Below are positions 29,384-40,865 of a stretch of 64,000 nucleotides of DNA, one piece after another. Below the pieces are notes generated by a model. It made no database searches. It worked only from the letters and a program-made list of their open reading frames with translations, and was not told the origin of the DNA. The stretch is from Diaporthe sp. PMI_573 (lineage: Eukaryota; Ascomycota; Sordariomycetes; Diaporthales; Diaporthaceae), in the NCBI GenBank assembly GCA_021399435.1, contig JAJTUP010000113.1:1-64000 (forward strand), given 5' to 3'. The translations under genes and the position numbers were made by a program. Each line of letters opens with the position of its first letter. The first letter of the stretch is position 1.

Positions 29384-30487
29384 CTGCGTGGTATGCATCT
29401 GAACTTGGTCATGTGAAGCTGAGGCGTAACTGCTCCAGCAGAGTTTTTTGTTCGCCTTCCCAATATTGCTACCCCGGCCACGACTTGCGCCCATCGCAGG
29501 GACATATTCCTGAATGACCAGCGGCTAAATTTTATGTCAATCGTGGAATGTGAGAGAAGGAATCACGATATCGGCGCATCGGTGATCCCCCATCTCAAGG
29601 TTGGGCACGGCAATTCTGCGTCATTTTATTCCCGCGGTTCAAACTAGTACTTACTTGCATTTTCCTTACCTTTGCCGAGTGATTCTTTCCTCGGCTTCGA
29701 ATCAGAGGACGGCCCGAACGTGTCCATTCATGCGCTTCAGCAGTTGCCTAGAACAGGCTAGCTAGCAGGAGGATCTGACAAGAATTGGATGCATTCCCCG
29801 TCTACGCTAAGCTCTTTTTATACTATTACTCCATCTGAGTCCTACAACGTTAAGCGCAAATGCGGATTATGTCTTCTTCTTGCCTGCCGACCTGGATTTG
29901 TGCCGACAGTACGTGCGCATGTCAATAAGGAGACTACTTCTAATCCATTGTCAGGCAGTGGCGTACATATTGTTAAAGCTTAGAACCTAAATGGACAGTT
30001 GACGCTGCATGGACTGCTAACCTCTTGCTCTTCTAGATAACTTGCTGGACTATGTCTAAGCGATGGCTGGGATGAAAAGGTGGGGGAAGCTCATGGCCCA
30101 ATTAGAAACATTACCACTCAACTGTTTCTCGCTATCCTTGATCCAACACTCTCAACACCTTGCAGGTGATTGACCGAGCCAACTGCATGTGAACAAAATT
30201 CCAGAGGAACCGCCTTATACCGATTCGGCTATTGTGTCAAAACCCTTTTGCAGAAATGCAACAGAAGTACGCACGTTGGTGCAGGGTCGCCGCCGAACAG
30301 ACCTCAGTCAGCAGAGAACGGGATTTGGTAAAGAGCTCTAGTCATATCATGCGAGAATAAATCCACAGCCAGTCTCCAGAGACAGGACAGAGCATTCTCT
30401 GAAATTGTATCATTTATAGTGTCGATTGACCCCATTACCAGCATCCCAGACCAATGGTGTCACGCATCAACTGACCTTCCTTATATC
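29384..30487. other. Stretch with no supported gene; probable 5' region of the Clr5 gene
   Basis: Short frames only. The last 100 bases before the Clr5 ATG are open in frame, so the true start could be slightly upstream through an unseen intron. Confidence 0.4.
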
Positions 30488-31537
30488 ATGGGGTTTCCAG
30501 GGCCCTCCGATCTTGAATTTATCAGATGGAATGATAGTGTTCACAGCGGACATGGCGGCAACCTAGACCCCCAGCTATTCACAGGTGATCAGGATGCCAC
30601 CCGTGGTGACCCAGGCGTAGCTGGCTCAGATCCTATACTCGGGCTAAGTCTGTCTGTTCCAGCCACCTTATCAGCGTCGACTTCAGACTTCGGACTTGCA
30701 ACCGCCTCAGCGCCGCAACAGGCAAGCATTCGCAAGTACGATAAAAAAAATGACTGGGCACGCCACCGACAGCAGATCACCGAACTTTATAGTAAAAAAC
30801 CGCTGAAAGAGGTTGTAGCTATTATGGAGCAAGAGCACAATTTTGTGGCGACGAAGAGAATGTACAAAACTCGTTTCAGAGAATGGGGAATCAGGAAGAA
30901 TGTCACAGTGGGACAGGTCCTAGAATGCGCAGATACGTCGCTGGGTGCACAGCAGGAGAGCGACCGACAAGTGAACCAGCAACTTTGCACCCAGAACCTG
31001 AATCCTCTACCCCATTCTGATGGTATGGATACCAGCAACGGCCCAGATCTCGACCGAGTCAAGAGGTACGTGAGGAGGAAACCTACCGGTCTGATGAAGC
31101 TACCACCAAAAGACAGAGAGCGGGCCGAGGCCCAGTTTGGTTCACCGAAGATTAGGCGTGCGCACAGGGAGGCTACAAATATCCCGATGACCAACACACA
31201 AGATCCCCTGCAATCTGTTCAAGATCTGTGCGGTTTTACAAATATACCCTTCGATAATGCCCTATTCCTATACTCCAATCAGGACCAAGGCGGTTCATAC
31301 GGAGGAGGTTACAACCAAAGCTACGCCCTGACTGCCTGCCTTCCGCACGAAGGATGTGGACAAATTGGATATAGTCAGCCGCAGCAGCAGCAGGCGTATC
31401 GACAGACGCAAGCGGGCTACAGTGGACATCAAGAATCTTCCATTAGAGGACCACCAGCTCCTACTCAAGGAGGGTTTGGCGCAGGAGGTTCAGGCACAGG
31501 AGATTCATATCGTGACCAGCCGCAGTGGTGGTGGTGA
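30488..31537 (+). CDS. Clr5-domain protein, intact
   Basis: From the ATG at 30488 the frame gives 349 residues. A Clr5 domain is clear: DWARHRQQITELYSKKPLKE, VVAIMEQEHNF, ATKRMYKTRFREWGIRKN. In fungi this N-terminal-type domain is found in regulatory and NLR-like proteins. Downstream is a basic block (RVKRYVRRKPTGLMKLPPKD) and a Gln/Gly/Tyr-rich tail with QPQQQQAYRQ, ending in four tryptophans (QPQWWWW-like). The frame extends 23 codons upstream to 30419 without an ATG. No stop or frameshift interrupts it. Probably a regulatory protein; targets unknown. Confidence 0.75.
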   Translation: MGFPGPSDLEFIRWNDSVHSGHGGNLDPQLFTGDQDATRGDPGVAGSDPILGLSLSVPATLSASTSDFGLATASAPQQASIRKYDKKNDWARHRQQITELYSKKPLKEVVAIMEQEHNFVATKRMYKTRFREWGIRKNVTVGQVLECADTSLGAQQESDRQVNQQLCTQNLNPLPHSDGMDTSNGPDLDRVKRYVRRKPTGLMKLPPKDRERAEAQFGSPKIRRAHREATNIPMTNTQDPLQSVQDLCGFTNIPFDNALFLYSNQDQGGSYGGGYNQSYALTACLPHEGCGQIGYSQPQQQQAYRQTQAGYSGHQESSIRGPPAPTQGGFGAGGSGTGDSYRDQPQWWW

Positions 31538-31799
31538 TACGTCAATGGGAGCCTCGTCAGGATGGGAATAATCAGACATTGTCGCAGTTAGCATGTGAAG
31601 TCGTTATGTCGATCCGGCAGCCACGGGTACCGTCGTGATACTTTGGATTCAGGGACGTGATAAAAAAGGCGGGCGGTGAGACAATTCGACAATGGCATTG
31701 GGAAGCTTGGAGGCAGGTACGGGGATGGGCCACAAGCCATCTTTTATGTTTGGACTATTAGTGTAGACCATAGTTTGCACTGTGGTCTAGTGTGACGGT

Positions 31800-31915
31800 G
31801 ACGGACGGACCAATAGTTTAGTTTGGGCATTTCAGGCAGACTGGTAGTTTAGTGTGGCCGAGTTAGACGGACCGGTAGTTTAGTGTGGCCAATTCAAACG
31901 GACTAAATGAGCAGT
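31800..31915 (+). repeat. Short tandem repeat with TAGTTTAGTNTGG unit
   Basis: Three imperfect copies of a unit of about 40 nt contain GGTAGTTTAGTGTGGCC and a GACGGACC-like end. It lies in the non-coding stretch after the Clr5 gene. Confidence 0.65.
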
Positions 31916-31958
31916 TTGAGGCTTTCACACGCACTGGTTACACTATTAGGAGCCCTGG

Positions 31959-32134
31959 TGCAGGGCGTCTTTGTGCGGCTCTGCCGCACTAATCTGCCTT
32001 GCGTTTAGCCTTGTGTTGTGCCCTGTGTTCGCCTACAATTTAGCCCAATGCATGGCCACCTTTGGTGGCCTCATCGCCCTGTTTTACAGCCCTGTCATCC
32101 CTGCAGTTGAGGGGAACCTGCAAAACTTCCAACA
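31959..32134 (-). mobile_element. 176-bp Copia-family LTR (solo)
   Basis: The block differs at one base from 58403-58578, which lies directly after a polypurine tract of a Copia element and is therefore its 3' LTR. On the minus strand it starts TGTTGGAAG and ends GTCCTGCA/GCCCTGCA (TG..CA). No internal Copia sequence adjoins it. No 5-bp target duplication is evident (CCTGG left, GCAGC right). Confidence 0.75.
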
Positions 32135-33314
32135 GCAGCCCTGCGGTGGCTGGTCCTTCGGAGGGTGCGAGGCAGCAGCCGCCGCATCCCTCTCTGCCGG
32201 GGCTGTCTGGTCACTGCAAAAGTCAATTGGGCACAGCAGAGTTCGGCGATATCGCCACGTACTTTCTTGCTTGTCGTCGTAAATGATTTATCCAGCCTTG
32301 GGCGAGGTTTGCCATTGTCTGCATAGATGTGTAAGGAACAGGGAAAATAATGGAAGATAGTAGTTTAGATTAAAGAAGAACAGCATTAGGGAGCTGGGGG
32401 ACATGGTCCCTATTTATGTCTCAAGTCGAGCCCGTCTAATTCAGAGTGTGCCTAATTTTGATGTGGGAGAAACGATTATTGGTTGCCTTACGGAGGAGTG
32501 GGCGAACTGTGAATCCCAGGCTTGTGGTTCGCCATTGATTTTGAGCCGCACGTTCAGTGTTCAAACGGGATCCCCCTATCATACTGCAAATTTCAGTTAG
32601 CGCTGTCAACGGGCCAACAACAATCTCACCCGAGTCCTCAAGCTTCAGCTTCGCTGGTACGTGCTCTATAGCGCAGAAGCAGAGTAGACGAGTCGTTACT
32701 TGCTTAGACGGAGGCCTGATAACAGTGTAGAGGCTTCCATATTTGAAAATTGTCCTTCTGTGAAGAATCTGAAGCGTTTCACTGGCAAGTTTTTACTGCC
32801 AGCGACTCCAAACAGTTTAAGCTGTTCGACACTGGCCGCCATGAACATCCACATGTCGAAATCACTAGGGACTATTACATGCACGTGCATCACAAGTTGG
32901 CCTTGAGATACGGTTCTTCGCAGACAAATGCAGGTTCAGATCGAGACATAATTGTTGGTTGACTATACTATAACCCATAGTACAAAGGGAGTCCCTATAC
33001 AAACTGTACAGTTTTGTAACGCAGTGAGTATTCTTTAGGCCTGTTTCGGAAAGAGAGAAGAAGAGCAGAGTGCCTTGTCAACCCATACAGTTTTGCATGG
33101 TGCTGCGAGGCTTGTGCCTCAGCCCGTCTCTCTCCCGGTTGCATGACTAGCCTATAACGTTACTATAAACTAACAAATGCTGTTGTACTGCCGGCGGCTG
33201 ATGATAGTGATGGAGAGCGGCCTTTCCATATAGATGATAGCGTCTTTGCTTGCCTTATACAGCGGGTATTTTATCTATCAGCCCCCAAATCGGGAAGTAG
33301 CACTGGTCGTGGTT
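32135..33314. other. Stretch with fragments only
   Basis: A protein-like peptide (EAFHWQVFTASDSKQFKLFD, about 32765-32825) appears in one frame between stops; no family recognised. The rest is non-coding, with short AT-rich runs. Confidence 0.4.
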
Positions 33315-33814
33315 CTAGTTATAACCTGATCGACCGTCCGTCTCCGCGTCTGTGGTGACTTTCGTTTCAGTGGATCCAGAGTTGTAACCACCCCGCTCGT
33401 CGGTCTCAGCGCTCGTGACACCGTTGTGCTCGGCGACCTCAACAGAGTTGTAGCCAGACCGTCCGTCAGTCGTGAAATCAGTGAGACCCGCCCGGCTGGT
33501 AACATCAACAGAGTTGTACCCAGAGCGACCATCAGTGTTGGTGGCTATAGTGGCGCGCCGCGCGGTGGTCCCCACCGAGTTATAGCCAGAGCGGCCAGCG
33601 GTGGAGAGCTCATCTCGAGCCGCGGAGCCCACGTGGCTTTCGTATCCAGAGTGGCCCGGTTCCATAGCCGCGATGGAGACGGCGACCGGGGCGGAAAAGG
33701 CCGCGCGAGGAAGCAGAGTAGCCACAAAGGCGACGAAGATGGTGCACTGGGGCGCTTGTTAGTTAGCAAGGCGAGGAGACTCGGGTGGTTGGAAAATATG
33801 AGACTGACCTTCAT
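33315..33814 (-). CDS. Small secreted protein of 22-residue GRSGYNSV tandem repeats
   Basis: Exon 1 is only ATGAAG (33814-33809). A 62-nt intron (33808-33747, GTCAGT..CCAG with CTAAC branch) joins it in frame to exon 2 (33746-33315). The 145-residue product begins MKCTIFVAFVATLLPRAAFS-A, a good signal peptide. Then come six repeats: GHSGYESH, three of GRSGYNSV, ERGGYNSG and a terminal GRSGYN followed at once by the stop. The spacing is 20-22 residues and the spacers are Thr/Asp/Ala-rich and variable. This resembles fungal repeat-type precursor peptides, but dibasic Kex2 sites flank none of the repeats. Function unknown; expression is plausible. Confidence 0.65.
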
Positions 33815-34057
33815 CTTGACCACGAGAAGGTTGCTAAAGCAAGGCGAATATATATTTTGGCTCGTAATTTGATTTTATTATCCCAAAGAACATTTATAAA
33901 AGCTGAGTGAGGATGATCTGCTCTCCTAGACTTCAACTTTATGCCTGAAATCGACCGGCTTTTATATTCTCTAAGGTCCACGGTCCTTTAGAAATGTCTG
34001 CAACGGGGGCCTGCTTATAAACTAAAGTACTAATGATAACCAACTTTTGCAAGTATT

Positions 34058-34216
34058 CTAAGGTCTACGCAAGTACACACGTCGGAACAATCGTTCTTTT
34101 TGGGCTATGTTGCGTTCATTAGACAATCGACCATTTGCACTAGTTTTCGTGAAAATACAGTAAGACGAAATACGTGCTGTCACAACTCCAACTAACCATG
34201 AAGAAAGACAATCCAT
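34058..34216 (-). pseudogene. N-terminal fragment paralogous to the 41420-43513 gene
   Basis: From the ATG at 34216 the frame reads MDCLSSWLVGVVTARIS, then NGRLSNERNIAQKERLFR. This aligns with MDLDLLSPWLVGVVKAPIS and NDGRLPKEYNIRQKERLFR at the start of the intact gene 9 kb away. Similarity ends at RLFR. It is a truncated duplicate. Confidence 0.65.
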
Positions 34217-34303
34217 TGCGGCGATAAAATTGGAACGAATGCGAGATTTCAAGTCACATACAAAGTCAAAAGACTTTCTCTGGATTTCTCATAAGGAAAG
34301 CAA

Positions 34304-35332
34304 CTAACCACCCCTTTCCGAGTGCTGGTGGGTGGGTTGGTATGTGTAGTTCCGTCCCAGGAAATTGGGCCCATAATTGTAGACAGTGTAATTATTCAAA
34401 GAGGTGGAAATATTCTGAGCAAATGGCTCTGTGACCAACGGCGCACACTCGAGGACATTTCTAAACAAGATTCGCTGACTCTGTGGTGCATTTAAGCCAA
34501 AGAAGTCATTGCTGTCCAGCAATCCTGTGCCAAGGCGCAAATTGGAATTCTGCAGGCGGCACACATCGGCTCCAGGAAACGGGCAGGGTGCTCGCGTATC
34601 AACGGTTGAGGAGAGGTGATCGACAATAAAGGAGGTACAGTCCAGCATACCAGAGCGGCTGCTAGAGTAGCACTGTCGAGTATAATTTGCGGCCTGTTCT
34701 GTCTTCTGGGCCACGTTCGAGTACAGAATACTTGCTGCTTGGACGGTCCCCGCGGCACCCACGGTGGTGAAGACTCCACAATTGGATCCATCGAGGAGAC
34801 CATCACTGCCGACTGCGGAAGAGATCTGAGAGGAAAAGCCACCAGCAATGGAGAATGATGCGAGTAAAAATGAAGCGGAAATAATTGCTGGGAGCATGCG
34901 GAGAAGGCATCGCCGGGCTGATGAGCGCCATACCCATGCCAGTCGAGTGAACATCCACAGTCCCTCGAGTGAACTGCCGGAATTCCGTAGCACGGCCTGA
35001 CGTTGATGGTGGAGGGCATCTTCTTGCTGGGACGACGAGTAGTATCTGTGGGTTGCCAGACTGCGTCAATTTCAATGTTAGCTTTGTGGACTACACGATA
35101 CGTTGATAAACAAAAAGTAAAGATGGATGACCGACCAGACCATTTTCCAGAAACGCGAAGCAACAAAGCCGACGAAGAAGGCAGTGAACGCAATGAACAA
35201 ATTGCCATGTTGTCGAGTTGTGGTCAGGGTTGCTCCCATCACCTGGCCGCGAGACCAGTTGGTCCACGTACCGAGATACACAGTATACTGCGTTGTGGCA
35301 TCAGCGCCTTCCCATAATGTAGAGTTTGCCAT
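34304..35332 (-). pseudogene. Membrane protein of a large fungal family, 3' truncated
   Basis: Exon 1 (35332-35136) encodes WTNWSRGQVMGATLTTT and a hydrophobic LFIAFTAFFVGFVASRFWK segment. A 75-nt intron (35135-35061) joins it to HRYYSSSQQEDALHHQRQAV and LRNSGSSLEGLW. Then follow a second membrane segment (LLPAIISASFLLASFSIAGG), FSSQISSAVGSDGLL and an extracellular-type region with many Cys and N-glycosylation sites. Family members I know are about 700 residues with further membrane segments at the C-terminus. This copy stops at 317 residues in low-similarity sequence. Role unknown. Confidence 0.65.
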
Positions 35333-36239
35333 TACGAGAAATCAAATCTTCCCAGTCACGAAGTGATATTTGGGCGAGAGGTATCCAGGTGAGGGTGAAT
35401 GTTGAGATGATCAAGACAAATTCGAAAGGAAAACGCGTGGGTGATGTCTTTATGTCCGTCCATGTTTAATATATACTTTTGGACATGTGGGTGGACAATC
35501 TACGATGCCCCCTTTGCACGGTACGTCTTCCGGCTTACATCTGAGAGAGAATGCTGAAATGTAGACACCGTCTGGTTGATACCATCGTGACACAGCATGA
35601 AGATCTGCGGCACGACGTTGAGCTGAATCGCAGTCACTTGTTGCACAGCGAATCAAATGTTGAAACCGTTGCAAGCAGGATGAGCTGAATGAGGGCCGCC
35701 CGTCTGGGGGCCCTGTCAAGGGAGAGAGAATAGAACACCTCAGCCTCTCAATCTCTGAGACGGTAGAATTTCCAGCCCCCACATTCCAAGACGACAAGAT
35801 AGGCAGCTGTTCTCATGTTGTATTATTCGTCACTTCCTGAGACTCAATGAAACTTATTTTCATTTTGCGCCGATCTGCTTACGCTCCTGGGGGCCAAAAG
35901 ATGGGGTCGGAGTCTGCCTTGTTGCCTGCCTAGGGTAATTGACATTGCAAAGGTGTGGCGGCTCGCGACGGCGTTCTTGATTGTGACGTCCATCGCATGC
36001 CCAATTCAAGACTTTCTAGGTGCTTTGCAGTTGGGAACTGTGATGTTTAGGTTTTCTTCATTAGGAGTGGCAGCGATGAGTGTACGTAGGTAGTGGTGGC
36101 GGTAGCCCTTTGACCTCTGTATCCTTTCTTTTGGTAGCCGTGCAAGCGAGCAAGAGCGCAGCGGCAGGTAAGTGGCCTCTCTGTCACTCAAGGTTGACTG
36201 ACGCGGCCCTTCCCCGTCCTCTTCCTCCTCCCAAGATCC
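35333..36239. other. Stretch with one Cys-rich minus-strand frame
   Basis: The minus-strand frame 35797-35450 (115 codons) is Cys-rich at its end (CKPEDVPCKGGIVDCPPTCP). It has no signal peptide or known family and is left as uncertain. Nothing else stands out. Confidence 0.35.
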
Positions 36240-37965
36240 ATTTCTGGTCCATCTCAATATCCTTGCCAAGGGGAACCTCCTTTCCCACCCAATAACGTCA
36301 GGCCCAGTTGAAAGCCAATTCCCAACAGACAGATTTCCCAAGCGAAATAAAGTGTTCATGGACGAGGAAGTTCTGAGTGATCCTTCCGGTCCTCTCAGTT
36401 CGGCGAATAGGTCTGTGTCCGAACGTGAAGATGCACCCGTTTCCGTCAAGAACAAACGAGTTTCCTCGACCAGGCGGAACCAGGGCCTTAATTCGGATCA
36501 CCTTGACGGCCAGGCGCCGTAGCTAGGTACATTCTCGACGGCGATCTTGAAGTTGGTCTTGTTGGTCCTAATCAGGGCCTCCAGCCTAAAGACCAACGGA
36601 TTCTCTCTGCTCCCGCGGGTGATCCTACGGCCACGGCCTTGGCTGTGGCAACCGCCAGGAACCAGGGGCCAGACGGCGAGGTTTTGCGCCAACAGCACAA
36701 ACAGTACAGCGACAGCGGCGGTGATTCCCTCTCGGTCGGCCACAAGGAATTGAACGTCCGAATCCGCCACCCCGGCAGCAGCCCGAGTCGGCAATTCATG
36801 CTGTCAGGAAGCGGCTCTGGACGGTGGATCCTGAACAGCTCGCGTCCATCGACAAGCCTGGTGTTGGGCTGGGCGGTTAAATCCTCAAAAACCTCGCCTC
36901 ATTCGCTGCCGCCCATCGCCATGGCATGTATGCTATCCGGTCGACCCTCTTCGGCGGCAATAGCGACGCCAATATGTTATCAAAATCTCCCGACGTTAAG
37001 CAGCTGGCCACCTGCTTCCTACCCTGGTCCGCCGCCAAGCACCCGGTCGAGATGTTATTCCCTTTCACAATCGACCGAAACACCTGGGCCCTAGTCGTCC
37101 TCAACTTCAAGTCCAGGAGCTGGACCATTCACCACTCGATGGGCAGCCGGGGTACATCGAGCCTTACTATGGCAGCACAGGCTCGTTATTCATCTCTCAT
37201 TAAGGAGCTCGCTTCATGCCTCGCCACAATGTCCCCCTTTGTCGAGAGCAGCAGCGCAAGCGGCAACGCCGACGCCAACCCGGGAATTGCCCTATATGGA
37301 CTAATTGGTCTCCAGAATGGAAGTGAGATCAGTCAGACGGTTATCTGGTGAGCACCTTCCCAGGCTATGGCTTTGCCTACCCTGAACTGAGGTGGCTTTC
37401 ATTTCTCATTCCCATGGGCCGATTGCAACTTCTTACAATTCTTCCGAATATCCGTACGGCCTCATGCCTCCCTGGATGTCCTTTAAATTTCCCACCATGG
37501 GAAGACTCTGTTTTTCTATTTCACACTGCCTGCATTCTGAGCGCCTCAACATCATGGTTATGGTTCCACATGGTGCTCGACAGCATGTACTCAAACCCGG
37601 GTCGGACCCAAAGGTAGTCAGCATGCCTCCTGACTGGTGCGACTCGGAGTTAATGAAGAGTTTGGGCACGGAAGACAGGGGTCTGTCTAAAGTGATTGAT
37701 AAGGCGAACCCAAGGAATGTTGGGCTGCTACTCTCTATAATAGATGTACACTGGCAGGCTGAGACTTATGATCTAGCACACGACCATCAGATGCCTGTAT
37801 TCACAAGTGATGCAAATTCCTTTCTAAGTCACATGCCCAGGCGTGTTTACCCTGGGGGAAAGAGTTCAGATACACACCTCTCGATAGATGAACCTGAAGC
37901 TGCTCACAACGACAGACACTTATGGGAGGTCCTAACGGCTCAAAGCAAACCGAGTATTCGGTGAA
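36240..37965 (+). pseudogene. Degenerate Ulp1/C48-like protease gene
   Basis: Successive plus-strand frames read FPTDRFPKRNKVFMDEEVLS, then ILDGDLEVGLVGPNQ, an in-frame TAA at 36878-36880, ILKNLASFAAAHRHGMYAIR and FPFTIDRNTWALVVLNFKS with SWTIHHSM. The last block resembles the HW..VVxxxxxxxxxYYDS core of Ulp1-type cysteine proteases, but the catalytic His is Thr and the Asp is His. A frameshift occurs near 36520. After a possible intron starting at 37349 (GTGAGC) another long frame (to 37965) ends the gene. It is inactive as a protease. The family match is moderate. Confidence 0.45.
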
Positions 37966-38128
37966 TGCAAGGAACATTTTGGAGAAGAAACGGAAGACTG
38001 CAGCTGCTGAAACCCGTCACCTTCAGGGTTCGGGTGCCTTGAACCAGTCTCATTCGTTTGTTCACTCAAACTAGAAAATATAGTGCCGGTGAACTTTTAT
38101 TTTCCCATCTTCCAAGGTCAACAGCTCG

Positions 38129-39374
38129 ATGCGCTCCCTGCCCCGTTCTGCCGTTTCGCACTCTTACCAGTATCTGCTCACCTTACCACGCCACAAAGTC
38201 ATGACCAGCACGGCTGATCTTGGCTTGAGGGCCTTGATATCTGCTGTCAAGTTCTGTCCTTTCGCGGACTGCGATTGCAGCGATGACCCGGCCGAAGTTT
38301 GCAAGATGGTCAATGAGTATCTGGACCCAGCACACCAGGTTGACCAGGCCACATTCAACGCAATCTGCCTTGATCTCGACAAGAGTCCTCACTCCGACAG
38401 TTTCCCAGCAATCAGCCCAGGTGATGAAAAGCAGCGTGGCGATAGCGACTTTGAGCGCTTCACGCACGCTGCCTTCAACGTCAGTCATCCCCAAAAGCTT
38501 CTACCTCGTCTGGGGTCCATCAAAATGCCGAGAGTGAGCAAGCCCCTTGAGAGCACCTGCTGATTTAATTTTGATGCAGACATTCCGCGAATTAGAGCGA
38601 CGTTTCCTCCTGAATGTGCCAGTCGGCCCACTTCGCCACGACGATACCACTACCAACAAGTGGTGGAATGGTGCTGCTCACCTGCGCCACCACGTGGAGT
38701 TCCTTCTTGTACTGAAGGGCATCAAGCCTTGCGTGCTATTTTCCAAGAACAAACCTGAGAACACTTCGATCTTCAGCACTGTCATCATCGATATCCTGGT
38801 CCCCATCATGAATCAGGTAGGACTGTGGTCCTACGGATTCAAGATCAGCTTCGAGTGCGGCGAATGGGTCTTCTACGATGCCCGGTCCTCCCTTCTGCCC
38901 CAGATCAAGAGGATCTTTCTCACCGACTACACTTCCAAGAAAGTAGACAAGACTGGCGCATATCCCGACGAGGACTCAGAGAACAGGTATCTCGTGCCGC
39001 ATCTAGCGGTCGCTCATGCACTTGGCTACCCAATCCGCTCCGAAGCTTTCAGCAATAGCTTCTTCATCAAGATCCAAGATGAGACTGAGATGGACGTCTT
39101 GGAATCAAGGGGCTGGCCCTATCCCCACTGCTGTGTCTATGGTACTGGATTCGGTAGCCCTGTGGGCAATGATGCCGACTGGATCAAGATCCTTACCTAT
39201 TACCACACTTGTGAGAAGGCAGCCCAGACAGTCGGCACCACGCTTCGCCTTCATGTTCTCAGCCATGAAAAGATGACCGCCTGGCTGGAGCTCAACCCGG
39301 GATGGCTGGTTGGACCAGCGCCGTGGCTTGGCATAAGTGGACCGAGGCTTCGAGAGATCTCGGATGTGCCGTAG
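38129..39374 (+). CDS. Intact two-exon hypothetical protein
   Basis: Exon 1 (38129-38533) starts at an ATG and ends GSIKMPR. A 46-nt intron (38534-38579, GTGAGC..GCAG, CTGAT branch) joins in phase 0 to TFRELERRFLLNVPVGPLRH. Exon 2 ends at 39374. The 399-residue product has a Cys cluster (KFCPFADCDC) and a well-packed C-terminal half (GLWSYGFKISFECGEWVFYD, RLHVLSHEKMTAWLELNPGW). No membrane segment or known domain is recognised. The degenerate Ulp1-like gene lies just upstream on the same strand; any link is unproven. Confidence 0.65.
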
Positions 39375-40769
39375 CACTTCTTGACGGTGTAAGCCTTACG
39401 ACAAGGATCGTGCAAACAGCATTTGGCTTCAGCACTAGCACCTGTAACTGCTTTGGATCCCGTTCATCCCGGAGGAGGCGGATGAAAGACCACATGTCGT
39501 CAATTGGCCCCTGGGTCTAAATTATATTCCTTTATACCGTAAGAGTATCACTCCGCCTGCGATATTTTATCTGTCGTCTTGCCTGTACGTCAACTCGAGC
39601 ATCATGCTTGCTCGTATTTGGCAGGTCACTGTGATGAAGTTGGTTAGCTTCCTCACTGAACTCGCGTCTGAAAATTCCAACGTGCACAGGCTTCCATAAT
39701 TCAACAATTTCCAAAAGAGCACATGTGATGTTAAGGTTGCGCTCTTCGTTCCCATAGTCTTTCTACTAAAAAAACGAGTAGGTACGGATGGGTCAAGACC
39801 GAATACCTGGATCTCAAAAGCCGAAAGTTGCAGGCCGAGTTGAAGGAGGTGCTTGGAAATATTGCCGATATTAATCTGGATGTGACTAGTGCTTCAGTAA
39901 GTTGTGACAACCTTTATCCGTCACCAAACCACTTCGATAATGTTGATCTGATGTGTGTCATGTCACGCTAACGGAACACTCGGGAAATAGATAGAGCTTA
40001 AGGCCCTTTACCATTGGATCTACAGGCTGATACAATACATTGCAGGTTTCGGCTAATATTAGAAGATGATCATGTTCTTTTGAATGAAGAAAATGGCAAT
40101 GACACAGTATATATAATCTAAACCAAATAAACCCGGCTTCTGGTCTTACCTTCACCGGAAGCTGACATAGGAGCCGTGATCGTCTTTGTATTCACATCGA
40201 TTAAGGATGGTCTGTCAAGCGCCGTCAGATAATGCGCTATAAAATTTGCCCTGAAAAAACTTTACTTAGTAGGAGGAATGTGACATAATATTTTATCTTC
40301 ATTTATTCCATGTTTCTAGATATAAGGTGCAATGAAGTTGTGCGTCTGCCCTACCAAACCCGTGCACTCTAACACGCTGCTCGGGAGTGAATCAGTTACT
40401 ACACTTAGGTGCGCAAGCCCGGGAAAATTTGAACAGAATTAGCTGAGAACCGTTCATACTTATCTATTGTCTAATAGCATAGACATGGGGAATAAGACTT
40501 CCCGGGACGCACCTCTGCTTTGTTTGGACTGCTCCTACCTCAGGGTCTTGCTCCAGACCGGCCAGCAGATACGGCAGCACCGTAGTTGTAGGCCAAAACA
40601 CGTCATCGTCAGGAGGTTTGGAGGAGGTATTATTTTGGGTGTATTGATAAGATCAGGGATTGATAGACACATTCGGGTTTTGTACCGTCTCCTACCACGG
40701 ACGATTTTCTTCTATAGTAGGAAGGCAGACTTGGTAACCGATGTGTCTTAAAGCGCAACCAAAGGCACT
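39375..40769. other. Stretch with an isolated coding-like exon
   Basis: At about 39785-39897 the plus strand reads WVKTEYLDLKSRKLQAELKE followed by VLGNIADINL, ending at a GTAAGT donor. It resembles the N-terminal part of fungal AAA+ ATPases, but no further exon is found. The rest is AT-rich without a supported gene. Confidence 0.35.
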
Positions 40770-40865
40770 TTTTAACACTTATAGATTTCCAACAGTTGAG
40801 AGGTTTATACCTGGTCGAAAAGCCACGGAGTCTTCTCAATTCCATCACCGCCTCCAATCCTTTGA
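40770..40865 (-). pseudogene. LINE (Tad1-like) fragment, inverted
   Basis: The minus strand encodes GLEAVMELRRLRGFST, the block found downstream of the reverse transcriptase fingers in Tad1-type LINE ORF2. It joins head to head with a plus-strand LINE piece at about 40865. Confidence 0.55.

Noticed and set aside
31954..32139. Target-site duplication for the solo LTR
   Set aside because: CCTGG and GCAGC differ, and AGCCCTG on both sides is not in register with the LTR ends.
31971..32282. 103-codon plus-strand frame with a hydrophobic start
   Set aside because: It lies almost wholly in the LTR, and the same peptide appears at the other LTR copy (58340-58684).
33315..33814. Dikaritin/ustiloxin-type Kex2-processed precursor
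   Set aside because: Cores are not flanked by KR/RR (only one RR inside a spacer) and no UstYa or tyrosinase gene is nearby, so the class is left open.
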